Part shown: one piece after another, positions 1 to 7,328 of the stretch
Layout: every line of letters starts with the position of its first letter
How positions within the stretch are numbered: position 1 is the stretch's first letter
Assembly (NCBI GenBank): GCA_036380275.1
Contig: DASVFB010000306.1
Coordinates: forward strand, 1-19,090
Length of the DNA: 19,090 bases
Direction: 5' to 3'
Source of the DNA: DASVFB01 sp036380275
GTDB lineage: Bacteria > Actinomycetota > Thermoleophilia > Gaiellales > Gaiellaceae
Notes under the pieces: generated by a model
The model's database searches: none
What the model saw: only the letters and a program-made list of their open reading frames with translations
What the model was told of the DNA's origin: nothing
Translations under genes and position numbers: made by a program

Positions 1-24
1 AAGCGTCGCGACTAGAGTCGGAAC

Positions 25-1416
25 GTGGACGAGACGCGCGAGCTGCTCGAGGAGACGGCGGCGATGGCCGCGGACTTCCTCGCCTCCCTTGACGAACGAC
101 CCGTCTTTCCAACAGTCGATGCCGACTCGCTGCGCGCGGCGCTCGGCGGGCCGTTGCCGAAGGAACCGAGCGACCCACGGGAGGTGATCGCGGAGCTGCG
201 CGCCGGCGCCGAGCCCGGAGTCGTCGCGATCCCGAGCGGACGCTACTTCGGCTTCGTGATCGGCGGCTCCGTTCCCGCGGCGCTCGCGGCCGACTGGCTC
301 ACGTCGACGTGGGACCAGAACGCGGGGCTCTACGCGGCCGGGCCCTCGGCAGCGGTGGTCGAGGAGATCGCGGGCGACTGGCTGCGCGGGCTGCTCGGCA
401 TCCCGGCGCACGCGTCGTTTGCGTTCGTGACCGGCTGTCAGATGGCGAACTTCACCGCACTCGGTGCAGCACGGCAGCACGTTCTCGCCGAGTCGGGCTG
501 GGACGTGAACGGCGATGGGCTCGTTGGCGCGCCGCGTGTTCGCGTCATCGTCGGCGCGAAGGTTCACATCACGGTCATCCGGGCACTGCGCCTGCTCGGC
601 CTGGGTGCGCCGGTCGTCATTCCGGCCGATGCACAGGGACGCATCGTCATTGAGGAGCTTCGGCAAGCCCTCGCCGGCGGCGACGGGCCTACGATCGTTT
701 GCGCACAGGCAGGAGAGGTGAACACCGGATCGTTCGACCCGCTACCTGAGATTGCCGGCGCCGCGCGCACCGCCGGAGCGTGGCTGCACGTCGACGGCGC
801 CTTCGGGCTCTGGGCCGCTGCGAGCCCGTCCTTGGCGCACCTCGTCGCCGGCGCCGAGCACGCGGACTCGTGGGCGACCGACGCGCACAAGTGGCTCAAC
901 GTCCCGTACGACTCCGGAATCGCGTTCTGCGCTCATCCCGACGCGCACCGCTCCGCGATCGGCGCGCAGGCCGAGTACCTGATCCAGGCCGACGAGGCCA
1001 CCGTGCGCGACGAGGTCGACTGGACGCCGGAATTCTCGCGCCGCGCACGCGGCTTTGCCGTCTACGCCGCGCTGCGCTCGCTCGGGCGCCGCGGGATCGC
1101 GGAGCTCGTCGGGCGCACCTGCGCGCATGCACGCCGATTCAGCGAGGAGCTCGCACAGCTGCCCGGCTTCGAGTTGTTGAACGACGTCGTCCTCAACCAA
1201 GTGCTGTTTCGCTTCGACTCGGACGAGCGGACCGACGACGTCCTGCGCCGCGTCCAGGAGAGCGGCGAGGCGTGGCTGAGCGGAACGACTTGGGACGCTC
1301 GGCGTGCGATCCGCATCTCCGTGTCGAACTGGCGGACGAGCGACGCGGACGTCGAGCGGACGGTCGCGGCTTTCGAGGCCGCCGTTTACGCGGGCGGCCA
1401 GGTCCCGGCGCGGTAG
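25..1416 (+). CDS. PLP-dependent decarboxylase-family protein (group II, aromatic amino acid/DABA decarboxylase-like)
   Basis: A 463-aa cytosolic enzyme of the group II pyridoxal-phosphate decarboxylase fold (the aromatic-L-amino-acid, glutamate and diaminobutyrate decarboxylase superfamily). Visible landmarks are H181, likely stacking on the PLP ring, the HVDGAFG motif with D257 as partner of the pyridine nitrogen, and DAHKW with K289 as the Schiff-base lysine. The length is normal for the family. The start is a GTG at 25. An in-frame TAG at 13-15 excludes any earlier start, and no strong Shine-Dalgarno sequence is visible. The 3' end overlaps the convergent HMG-CoA-lyase-like gene by 31 bp. 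Members of this group act on aromatic amino acids, glutamate, diaminobutyrate or cysteine-like substrates, and I cannot assign the substrate from sequence alone. Family placement is secure; a decarboxylase rather than aldolase or aminotransferase reaction is inferred. Confidence 0.85.
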   Translation: MDETRELLEETAAMAADFLASLDERPVFPTVDADSLRAALGGPLPKEPSDPREVIAELRAGAEPGVVAIPSGRYFGFVIGGSVPAALAADWLTSTWDQNAGLYAAGPSAAVVEEIAGDWLRGLLGIPAHASFAFVTGCQMANFTALGAARQHVLAESGWDVNGDGLVGAPRVRVIVGAKVHITVIRALRLLGLGAPVVIPADAQGRIVIEELRQALAGGDGPTIVCAQAGEVNTGSFDPLPEIAGAARTAGAWLHVDGAFGLWAAASPSLAHLVAGAEHADSWATDAHKWLNVPYDSGIAFCAHPDAHRSAIGAQAEYLIQADEATVRDEVDWTPEFSRRARGFAVYAALRSLGRRGIAELVGRTCAHARRFSEELAQLPGFELLNDVVLNQVLFRFDSDERTDDVLRRVQESGEAWLSGTTWDARRAIRISVSNWRTSDADVERTVAAFEAAVYAGGQVPAR

Positions 1417-2255
1417 ACGTAGCCGTCGAGGCGGCGGCCGAGCACGCCCTCCAGCCAGTCGGACACGCCGATGAGGGCGTCGAGATCGACGCCGGTCTCG
1501 ATCCCCTCGCCCTCGAGCAGGTAGATCAGGTCCTCGGTGGCGATGTTCCCCGTCGCCTTCGGCGCGTACGGACAGCCGCCGAGCCCTCCGACCGACGCAT
1601 CCAACACCGTTGCACCCGCCTCGAGCGCAGCGACGGCGTTCGCGTAGCCGGTGTTGCGCGTGTTGTGTAGGTGTACACCTACATCACCTCGCCGCGAGAT
1701 GACACGTTCGACAAGGTGCTTGACCTGAGTGGGCGTGGCGACGCCGATCGTATCCGCGAGGACGATCTCGTCCGCGTCGAGCTGCGCGCACAACTCCGCG
1801 ACGTGGCCCGGCTCGACGCGCCCTTCGAAAGGGCAGCCGAACGCGACGCTGACCGTCGCAGTCGTCGGCAGCTCGGACACGCCGATGATCGACGCCGTCT
1901 GCGTGAGCGCCTCCTCGAGCGACATGTTTCCGTTCCGCTGGTTGAAGGTCTCGGTCGCAGCGAGCGTGCAATTGACGCGGCGGAGCTTTGTCTCGCGCAG
2001 GCGCTCGTAGCCCTTGAGGTTCAGGACGAGACCGGCGAACTCCGTACCTTGGCGCTCTTCGATCCCGGCGGCGACCTCCTCTGCGCCGGCCATCTGCGGT
2101 ACGCGGTCGTCGCGAACGAAAGAAGCCGCCTCGACGCGCGGCAGGCCCGTGGCCGCGAGCCGGTTGACGAGGTCAGCACGGACGGCCGGCGCGAGAACGT
2201 CGGGCTCGTTCTGTAGCCCGTCGCGCGGGCCGACGTCGCAGAGTGTGACGCGCAC
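1386..2255 (-). CDS. Hydroxymethylglutaryl-CoA lyase-like protein
   Basis: A 289-aa TIM-barrel enzyme of the HMGL-like (DRE-TIM) family. HMG-CoA lyase cleaves HMG-CoA to acetoacetate and acetyl-CoA at the end of leucine breakdown. Seen: the N-terminal DVGPRDGLQNE motif (catalytic R11 and metal-binding D12), the metal-binding VHLHN pair H195 and H197, and GGLGGCPYAP with C228, which is the active-site cysteine loop of HMG-CoA lyases. The length fits. The start is a GTG at 2255 with no clear Shine-Dalgarno sequence. It lies 22 nt downstream of nadA on the same strand, so it is probably the last gene of the nad operon and translated by coupling. Its end overlaps the convergent decarboxylase gene by 31 bp. 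A related aldolase specificity is possible, but the cysteine loop favours an HMG-CoA lyase. Confidence 0.86.
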   Translation of the reverse strand: MRVTLCDVGPRDGLQNEPDVLAPAVRADLVNRLAATGLPRVEAASFVRDDRVPQMAGAEEVAAGIEERQGTEFAGLVLNLKGYERLRETKLRRVNCTLAATETFNQRNGNMSLEEALTQTASIIGVSELPTTATVSVAFGCPFEGRVEPGHVAELCAQLDADEIVLADTIGVATPTQVKHLVERVISRRGDVGVHLHNTRNTGYANAVAALEAGATVLDASVGGLGGCPYAPKATGNIATEDLIYLLEGEGIETGVDLDALIGVSDWLEGVLGRRLDGYVYRAGTWPPA

Positions 2256-2277
2256 CGGGCGAGCGTAACGACGAGCG

Positions 2278-3213
2278 CTAGCCGAGCGCGACCATCCGCT
2301 CGATCGCGCCGCGGGCGCGCTCGGCGATCTCGGGCTCGACCTCGACGGCGTACTTCCAGTCGCGCAGCGAGTTGCGCAGCTTCTCGAGCGTGATCATCTT
2401 CATGTACTTGCAGAACGCCTTGCGGTTCACAGGCTCGAAGCGTTTGCCCGGCGCTTCCTTCTCGAGCCTGTGGATGATCCCGATCTCGGTCGCGACGAGC
2501 ATCCGCGGCTTTGGCGACTGCTTCGCGAAGTTGATCATTCCCTCGGTCGAAAGGATGTGCGTTCGCTCGTTCCCGAACGCCATCGCCTGTGACGCGCAAC
2601 CGCATTCGGGATGCACGAGCAGCTCTGCGTCGGGAGCTTCGGCCTGCCAGCGCTCGATGTCCTCGGGGCGGATGCCCGCATGGACGTGGCATTCGCCGAG
2701 CCAGATGTTCAGCTTTCGCCCGGTCACCTTCTCGAGCCAGAGACCGAGGTACATGTCGGGCAGGAAGAGGATCTCGCGGTCGCGGGGAATCGCCTCGATC
2801 ACGGCCTTCGCGTTGCCTGACGTGCAGCAGTAGTCCGTCTCTGCCTTCACGTCGGCGGTCGTGTTCACGTACGAGACGACGACGGCGCCGGGATTCTCGG
2901 CCTTCCACTGCCGCAACTGCTCCGCGGTGATCGAGGACGCGAGCGAGCAGCCGGCGTCGAGGTCGGGAATCAGCACGGTCTTCTCCGGCGACAGGATCTT
3001 CGCCGTCTCGGCCATGAAGTGGACGCCGCAGAAGACGATCGCCTCCGCGTCGGTCGCCGCCGCCTGGCGCGAGAGGCCGAGCGAATCGCCCACGTAGTCG
3101 GCAACGTCCTGCACCTCCGGCACCTGGTAGTTGTGCGCGAGGATGACCGCGCCGCGCTCGCGCGCAAGTGCCTTCACCTCGTCGTGCATGAGTGCGATCT
3201 CAGCGGTGGTCAT
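2278..3213 (-). CDS. nadA: Quinolinate synthase NadA
   Basis: A 311-aa [4Fe-4S] enzyme that condenses iminoaspartate with dihydroxyacetone phosphate to give quinolinate, the second step of de novo NAD synthesis. The three expected cluster cysteines are visible: C89 in PDLDAGCSLA, C175 in GECHVHAG and C268 in the FCKYMKMITL stretch. Other family motifs are AHNYQ near residue 26, FCGVHFMAET near 61 and HPECGC near 201. The ATG at 3213 is preceded by a strong GGAGG at 7-8 nt and overlaps the nadC stop as ATGA, so the pair should be translationally coupled. The same frame stays open much further upstream, but that extension is antisense-like noise inside nadC and lacks NadA sequence. Confidence 0.97.
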   Translation of the reverse strand: MTTAEIALMHDEVKALARERGAVILAHNYQVPEVQDVADYVGDSLGLSRQAAATDAEAIVFCGVHFMAETAKILSPEKTVLIPDLDAGCSLASSITAEQLRQWKAENPGAVVVSYVNTTADVKAETDYCCTSGNAKAVIEAIPRDREILFLPDMYLGLWLEKVTGRKLNIWLGECHVHAGIRPEDIERWQAEAPDAELLVHPECGCASQAMAFGNERTHILSTEGMINFAKQSPKPRMLVATEIGIIHRLEKEAPGKRFEPVNRKAFCKYMKMITLEKLRNSLRDWKYAVEVEPEIAERARGAIERMVALG

Positions 3214-4019
3214 CGAACCTCCATGGAAACGTCGAGTGAGCGCGCGCCGTGCGTGAGCGCGCCCACCGAGATGTAGTCGACGCCGGTCTCGGCGATCGCC
3301 CGAACGGTGTCGAGCGTCACTCCGCCAGAAGCCTCGGTCTTCGCGCGCCCGGCGACGAGGACAACGGCGTCGCGCAGCTCGGGCGGGGCCATGTTGTCGA
3401 GCAGGAGCGTGTCTGCGCCCGCATCGAGCGCCGCGCGCACGTCGTCGAGCGTCTCGCACTCGACCTCGACCGGGAAGCCTGTCGCGGCCGCCCGCCGCAC
3501 CGCCGACGCGACACCGCCGCCGAGGCGCAGGTGGTTGTCCTTGATGAGAACTGCGTCGAACAGGCCGAAGCGGTGGTTCGTGCCACCGCCGGTGCGCACG
3601 GCGAGCTTCTCGAGCGCACGGAGGCCCGGCGTCGTCTTGCGCGTGTCGAGGACCGTCGCGCCGGTGCCCGCGACGGCGTCGACGTAGCGGCGTGTGAGCG
3701 TGGCGATGCCGGAGAGGCGACCGAGGAGGTTGAGCGCCGTTCGCTCTCCGGTGAGAAGCGCGCGGGCGTTGCCGGAGACGAGGGCGACCGAACTCTGCGC
3801 GACTTCGCCGTCGCGCACGAGATGCTCGAACGCGACGCCTGGATCGAGCTCGCGGAACACGGCCTCCGCGACATCGAGCCCGCAGACGACACCTTCCTCC
3901 TTCAGCAGCAGCGTGACGTCGAGCCGTGCCTCCGCCGGCACTACGGAGTCGGTCGTGAGATCGCCGTCTCCGAGATCCTCCGCGAGGAAGCCGCGAATGT
4001 CGACAGCCGTCAGCTCCAC
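3210..4019 (-). CDS. nadC: Nicotinate-nucleotide pyrophosphorylase (carboxylating) NadC
   Basis: A 269-aa quinolinate phosphoribosyltransferase, which converts quinolinate and PRPP to nicotinate mononucleotide, CO2 and pyrophosphate. Seen: EDLGDGDLTTD near residue 14, ERTALNLLGRLSGIAT near 92, DTRKTTPGLR near 125, GGGTNHRFGL near 144 and LIKDNH near 158. These are the phosphate- and quinolinate-binding motifs of the family, at normal spacing and with normal length. The start is a GTG at 4019, inside the end of nadB (10-bp overlap). The stop overlaps the nadA start by 4 bp. The nadB-nadC-nadA order puts all three de novo steps in one transcript. Confidence 0.97.
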   Translation of the reverse strand: MELTAVDIRGFLAEDLGDGDLTTDSVVPAEARLDVTLLLKEEGVVCGLDVAEAVFRELDPGVAFEHLVRDGEVAQSSVALVSGNARALLTGERTALNLLGRLSGIATLTRRYVDAVAGTGATVLDTRKTTPGLRALEKLAVRTGGGTNHRFGLFDAVLIKDNHLRLGGGVASAVRRAAATGFPVEVECETLDDVRAALDAGADTLLLDNMAPPELRDAVVLVAGRAKTEASGGVTLDTVRAIAETGVDYISVGALTHGARSLDVSMEVR

Positions 4020-5416
4020 GGCTCGAGCTCCGGCTCGCGCGCCGGTCGCAGGACGGTGTGCAGTCCGGCGAAGGCAGCGCTCTCGGTCGGGAAATCCTCA
4101 CGGAAGTGACCGCCGCGACTCTCCTCGCGCGCGAGCGCGCTGCGTGCGACGAGCGACGTGAGCAGGTGCGGGGACGAGGTGAGCCGCCCGAGCCCGTCCG
4201 CGTTGCGGAGCAGGCCCGCGTCCTCCCAGAGCGCCTCGCGCAACTCGGGTATCACAGCGACCGTCGCCTCGTTAAAAACGGGCACGTCCGAGGGACTGTC
4301 CCTGAGACGTGGCTCTTCGAGCGCTGCCAGGGCGGCGCGGCGGCCGAAGACGAGACACTCGAGCATCGAGTTCGACGCGAGGCGGTTCGCGCCGTGGACA
4401 CCCGTGCAGGCGCACTCGCCGGCGGCGTAGAGGCCGGGCACGTCGGTCGCGCCGTCGAGATCCGTCATGACGCCGCCCATGGTGTAGTGCGCCGCCGCGG
4501 CGACCGGAACGGGCTCCGTCTCCGGGTGAAACCCGGCGTCGACGATGCGCTCCATGAGCGCGGGGAACCGCGAGCGGTCGATCGGCCGCAGGTCGAGCAT
4601 CGCGTGACCCTGCGCCGCGACGGCACGGGCGACGACGTCGCGCGGCGCGAGCTCCTCGACAAAGCGGTCGCCCTGTTCGTCGACGAGCAGCGCGCCGTCG
4701 CCGCGGAGTGCCTCCGACAGCAACAGTGACGAGCCCGCAAGCGCCGTCGGATGGAACTGCACGAACTCGAGATCCGCGACGGCAGCACCCGCGCGAAACG
4801 CCATCTCGATGCCCTCGCCGACCGAGCCGGCGGGATTCGTCGTGCGATCCCAGAGCGCCGCGTATCCCCCGGTCGCGAGCACCACTGCGCGCGCGCTCAC
4901 CGCACGAGCGTCCGTGACCAGGCCGACGCACCGCCCGTCCGACATCCAGAGCTCGAGCGCTCGCTCGCGCTCGCTCACGTCGATGCGCGGATGCGCGAGC
5001 ACGGCGCGTGCCAGAACCTGCGAGATCTCCCGTCCCGTCTGCGCGCCGCCGACGCTGTGCACGCGGCGTCTGGAGTGGCCGCCCTCGAGCCCGAGCTCGT
5101 CGTCGAAGCGGACACCGAGATCGACGAGGTCGACAATGCGCGCCGGCGCCTCGCCCGTCAGCGCCCGCACCGCGCTCTCGCGGCAGAGACCGCGTCCGGC
5201 TGCGAGCGTGTCCGCGGCGTGAAGCTCGGGCGCGTCGCCTGCGGCGGTCGCGGCGGCAATCCCTCCCTGCGCGAGCCAACTCGACGAGGTCAGCACCGGC
5301 CCCTTCGAGACGATCAGAACGCGGCCCTCGGCGGCGGCGCAGAGCGCGCCGCCCAAGCCGGCGACGCCGCTGCCCACGATGACGAGGTCGTACCCTGGTG
5401 TAAGTTTCCGACTCAC
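4010..5416 (-). CDS. nadB: L-aspartate oxidase NadB
   Basis: A 468-aa flavoprotein that oxidises L-aspartate to iminoaspartate, the first step of de novo NAD synthesis. Seen: the FAD-binding GSGVAGLGG near residue 15, SSSWLAQGGIAAA near 44, the succinate-dehydrogenase-family stretches HSVGGAQTGREI and EFVQFHPTAL, and near residue 335 YAAGECACTGVHGANRLA followed by NSMLECLVFG. It is somewhat shorter than many NadB proteins (about 510-540 aa), with a reduced C-terminal helical region. The start is a GTG at 5416 with GGAGG about 9 nt upstream. No later start would keep the Rossmann strand. The gene diverges from the NrtR-like regulator with only 2 bp between the two start codons. Confidence 0.96.
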   Translation of the reverse strand: MSRKLTPGYDLVIVGSGVAGLGGALCAAAEGRVLIVSKGPVLTSSSWLAQGGIAAATAAGDAPELHAADTLAAGRGLCRESAVRALTGEAPARIVDLVDLGVRFDDELGLEGGHSRRRVHSVGGAQTGREISQVLARAVLAHPRIDVSERERALELWMSDGRCVGLVTDARAVSARAVVLATGGYAALWDRTTNPAGSVGEGIEMAFRAGAAVADLEFVQFHPTALAGSSLLLSEALRGDGALLVDEQGDRFVEELAPRDVVARAVAAQGHAMLDLRPIDRSRFPALMERIVDAGFHPETEPVPVAAAAHYTMGGVMTDLDGATDVPGLYAAGECACTGVHGANRLASNSMLECLVFGRRAALAALEEPRLRDSPSDVPVFNEATVAVIPELREALWEDAGLLRNADGLGRLTSSPHLLTSLVARSALAREESRGGHFREDFPTESAAFAGLHTVLRPAREPELEPWS

Positions 5417-5428
5417 AGTTGAAAACCT
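5402..5428. promoter_or_regulatory. Candidate operator: imperfect inverted repeat over the nadB/regulator start codons
   Basis: AAGTTTCC at 5402-5409 and GAAAACCT at 5421-5428 form an inverted repeat matching at 6 of 8 positions, separated by 11 bp and covering both divergent start codons. NrtR proteins are dimers that bind palindromic sites of about this size, and the site lies where one is expected. The match is imperfect and I did not derive a consensus, so this is only a candidate. Confidence 0.25.
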
Positions 5429-6108
5429 CCGACCATTCTACCCACGTTGCACTGGCCGCCGTCCTGCGAGTTCGCGGCTCCGAGCCTCAGGTGCTGCTCT
5501 GGGAGCGGGCGCGCAAGCCCGAAGCGGGCGCGTGGGCCCTCCCCGGGGGCTACCTCGAGCCGACCGAGACGCTCGAGAAGTCGATCAGGAGGCACCTCGC
5601 TGCGAAGGTCGACGTGCGCGAGCTCTCGCATCTCGAGCAGCTCGGGACGTGGAGCGCACCTGCCCGGCATCCGGACGAGCGTCAGCTCGCGACGGCCTAC
5701 CTCGGGCTCGTGCCGGCGGACGTGGACCCGGCCGTGCCTGAAGACACGGCCTGGCACCCCGTCGACCGCCTTCCGCCCATGGCGTTCGACCACGGCGAGA
5801 TCGTGCTCGCCGGGCGCGAGCGGCTGCGCGCCAAGCTCTCCTACACCAACCTCGGCTTCGCGCTCGCACCGCCCACGTTCACCATCTCGGAGCTGAGGGA
5901 GCTCTACGCGGCCGCGCTCGGCCACGAGGTCTCGGCCACCAACCTGCAGCGCGTGCTCGTCAGGCGTGAGCTCCTCGAGGACACGGGCGAGCGCCGGCCG
6001 CCCGGCCCGTACGGAGGCCGCCCAGCGACGGTCTTTCGCTTCCGCTCGCGCGAGCTCGCGGTGACCGATCAGTTCGCGGTGCTCCGGCCACCTACCATTC
6101 CGGCGTGA
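5419..6108 (+). CDS. NrtR-like regulator: Nudix domain plus C-terminal winged helix
   Basis: A 229-aa protein with the two-domain layout of NrtR, the ADP-ribose-responsive transcriptional regulator of NAD metabolism. Residues about 9-135 form a Nudix domain. Its box starts correctly (G44 to E50), but the catalytic REUxEE core reads RRHLAAK, so hydrolysis is probably lost while ligand sensing may remain. Residues about 153-212 form the winged helix (FTISELRELY, then NLQRVLVRREL and the basic GGRPATVFRFR wing), matching the C-terminal NrtR domain. The start is a TTG at 5419 and an in-frame TAA at 5401-5403 rules out earlier ones. No Shine-Dalgarno sequence is visible, so a leaderless message is possible. 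Being divergent from nadBCA, its likely target is that operon. Its TGA overlaps the next gene's GTG. Confidence 0.85.
   Translation: MKTSDHSTHVALAAVLRVRGSEPQVLLWERARKPEAGAWALPGGYLEPTETLEKSIRRHLAAKVDVRELSHLEQLGTWSAPARHPDERQLATAYLGLVPADVDPAVPEDTAWHPVDRLPPMAFDHGEIVLAGRERLRAKLSYTNLGFALAPPTFTISELRELYAAALGHEVSATNLQRVLVRRELLEDTGERRPPGPYGGRPATVFRFRSRELAVTDQFAVLRPPTIPA
5435..5440 (-). promoter_or_regulatory. Candidate -10 element for the nad operon
   Basis: Read on the minus strand, these bases are TAGAAT, a 5/6 match to TATAAT. They lie 19 bp upstream of the nadB GTG and just before its GGAGG. The -35 region is poor. If used, the promoter lies inside the coding sequence of the divergent regulator and leaves a leader of only about a dozen bases. 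Confidence 0.3.
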
Positions 6109-7199
6109 AGCCTCTGCTGATCTTCGCCGCGCTGCTCGCGATCGCCGTCCCCGCAGCGTCTGCCAACGAGTCGCGTCCGTGGCTCTGGCAGTGCGATCAG
6201 ATCGGACGCCTGGACGCGCAGTGGCGCTGCTACGTGCGCCTGCTCCTGCAGGACATCGACGAGTCGGGCAACCCGGCGGCGGAGCTACCGCGCATCGACC
6301 GTCGCGCGCGCACTGCGGGAACGTCGCTCGAGGGCATGTGCCACGGGCTCATGCACGAGGTCGGCCGCCGTTACGGCGCCGAGCACCACGTCACGCTTGC
6401 GCGGCTGATGGACTACATCCCGCGCTCGAACGACCCGACCTGCTCCGCCGGCTTCGGCATGGGGCTCGTCATGTACCTCGGGCCGCAGATCATCATCAGC
6501 GGCGGACGCTCTGCGCTCGCGCAATGCATGCGCCTCCCGACGCGCTATCGCTCGTACACGTGCGTTCACGGCATCGGCCACGCGCTGATGCGCGCGTACC
6601 ACGGCCGCCTGCGCCAGTCGGTCGTGGCGTGCCGCAAGCTCGGGGAACAGGCGCCGGACTGCGCGCAGGGTGCGTTCCACGACTACTGGATCTCGCTACG
6701 TGGCGCGGACGGAACGGTGCGCCGCTCCAACGGCGTCTCGCCGCGCTTCCTCTGCAACGGACATCTGTGGTACGTGCGTCCCTGCTGGTTCCGCTACTTC
6801 GTCGAGCAGGCGACCGGGCCGATCGTGGACAGCGCACGATCGATCCGCACCGCCTGCGCCGGGTTGCAGCGGCTGCAGCGCTACGGATGCGTCAGTGGTG
6901 CGGCGCTGTCGATTCCCGAGGATCCGTTGACGCAGACACGCATCTGCGCGCGCCTCGCCGCACGAGACGCGGGCGCCTGCCTGAGAGGCGTCGCCGTGCA
7001 GGCATTCGAGCGCAGCCCGCCGCTGCAGCGTGCCCTCTTCGCGCTGTGCGCGCGCATGCCGCACGGCGCGAGACCCGACTGCGAGCGCTGGTTCGGCCGC
7101 ACGCTCGCGCTCGTCACCGACGGCCGTTTCGCCTGCCCAGACCTCACGTGCAGGCAAGGCGCGGCGCTGATCTCGAAGCCGCTGGTGACTTTCTCCTGA
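6105..7199 (+). CDS. Exported Cys/His-rich repeat protein of unknown function
   Basis: A 364-aa protein with a clear Sec signal peptide (hydrophobic residues 3-18, likely cleavage after ASA-20). I do not recognise a named family. It has 18 cysteines, an even number. Many occur as a recurring unit of Cys, 9-11 residues, Cys, two residues, then Gly or a small helix: C30/C42, C141/C153, C176/C186, C251/C262, C281/C292 and C315/C326. Several second cysteines are followed by His: CHGLMH at 79-84, CVHGIGH at 153-159, CAQGAFH at 186-192 and CNGH at 217-220. This suggests a disulfide-stapled helical repeat with a possible metal or haem site, which is inference. The GTG start overlaps the regulator's stop as GTGA, so it is probably translated with it. 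No transmembrane segment follows the signal. Confidence 0.75.
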   Translation: MKPLLIFAALLAIAVPAASANESRPWLWQCDQIGRLDAQWRCYVRLLLQDIDESGNPAAELPRIDRRARTAGTSLEGMCHGLMHEVGRRYGAEHHVTLARLMDYIPRSNDPTCSAGFGMGLVMYLGPQIIISGGRSALAQCMRLPTRYRSYTCVHGIGHALMRAYHGRLRQSVVACRKLGEQAPDCAQGAFHDYWISLRGADGTVRRSNGVSPRFLCNGHLWYVRPCWFRYFVEQATGPIVDSARSIRTACAGLQRLQRYGCVSGAALSIPEDPLTQTRICARLAARDAGACLRGVAVQAFERSPPLQRALFALCARMPHGARPDCERWFGRTLALVTDGRFACPDLTCRQGAALISKPLVTFS

Positions 7200-7213
7200 C
7201 CTGCGTGTATCCT
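7185..7213 (+). promoter_or_regulatory. Candidate promoter for the rsgA leader
   Basis: GTGACT at 7185-7190 and TATCCT at 7208-7213 each match the -35 and -10 consensus at 4 of 6 positions, with the ideal 17-bp spacing. Transcription would start near 7220 and give a leader of about 110 nt before rsgA. The -35 part lies inside the end of the preceding gene. Confidence 0.35.
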
Positions 7214-7237
7214 CCGCGCAGGTTTTCCGCGACGAAG

Positions 7238-7276
7238 GGAGGTGCTGCACATATGACTGTTCTTGCCGGCACCTCC
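7238..7276 (+). promoter_or_regulatory. Leader hairpin that can mask a Shine-Dalgarno sequence upstream of rsgA
   Basis: GGAGGTGC at 7238-7245 and GCACCTCC at 7269-7276 are perfect complements. In RNA the stem extends by a U-G and a G-C pair to 10 bp, with a loop of about 19 nt. The left arm is the Shine-Dalgarno sequence of the short open reading frame at 7253. The right arm contains CCTCC, which could instead pair with the rsgA Shine-Dalgarno AGGAGG at 7315-7320. The pairing is seen; a switching role is inferred. Confidence 0.4.
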
Positions 7277-7288
7277 GTGCGCTGTTAA
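7253..7288 (+). CDS. Possible 11-aa leader peptide upstream of rsgA
   Basis: An ATG at 7253 opens 11 codons (MTVLAGTSVRC) ending in TAA. It has the best-looking ribosome site of the neighbourhood, GGGAGG at 7237-7242, about 10 nt upstream. It lies wholly inside the leader between the candidate promoter and rsgA and ends 40 nt before the rsgA start. The coding sequence spans the loop and right arm of the hairpin, so translation would melt that stem. No regulatory amino-acid run is present. It may be chance. Confidence 0.35.
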   Translation: MTVLAGTSVRC

Positions 7289-7328
7289 GCGCCCGTCCCG
7301 GAAACCGACTCTTCAGGAGGAGATCACC

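Noticed and set aside
3214..4101. N-terminal extension of the nadA frame upstream of its ATG
   Set aside because: The extension is Arg-rich noise overlapping nadC, while the ATG at 3213 has GGAGG and overlaps the nadC stop as ATGA.
5601..5607. Treating the Nudix protein as a plain ADP-ribose pyrophosphatase or MutT hydrolase
   Set aside because: The catalytic glutamates of the box are replaced and a winged-helix domain of NrtR type follows, so a regulator is the better call.
7263..7328. Earlier TTG start for rsgA at 7263
   Set aside because: It adds 22 residues unlike RsgA and lacks a ribosome site, whereas the TTG at 7329 has AGGAGG at ideal spacing.
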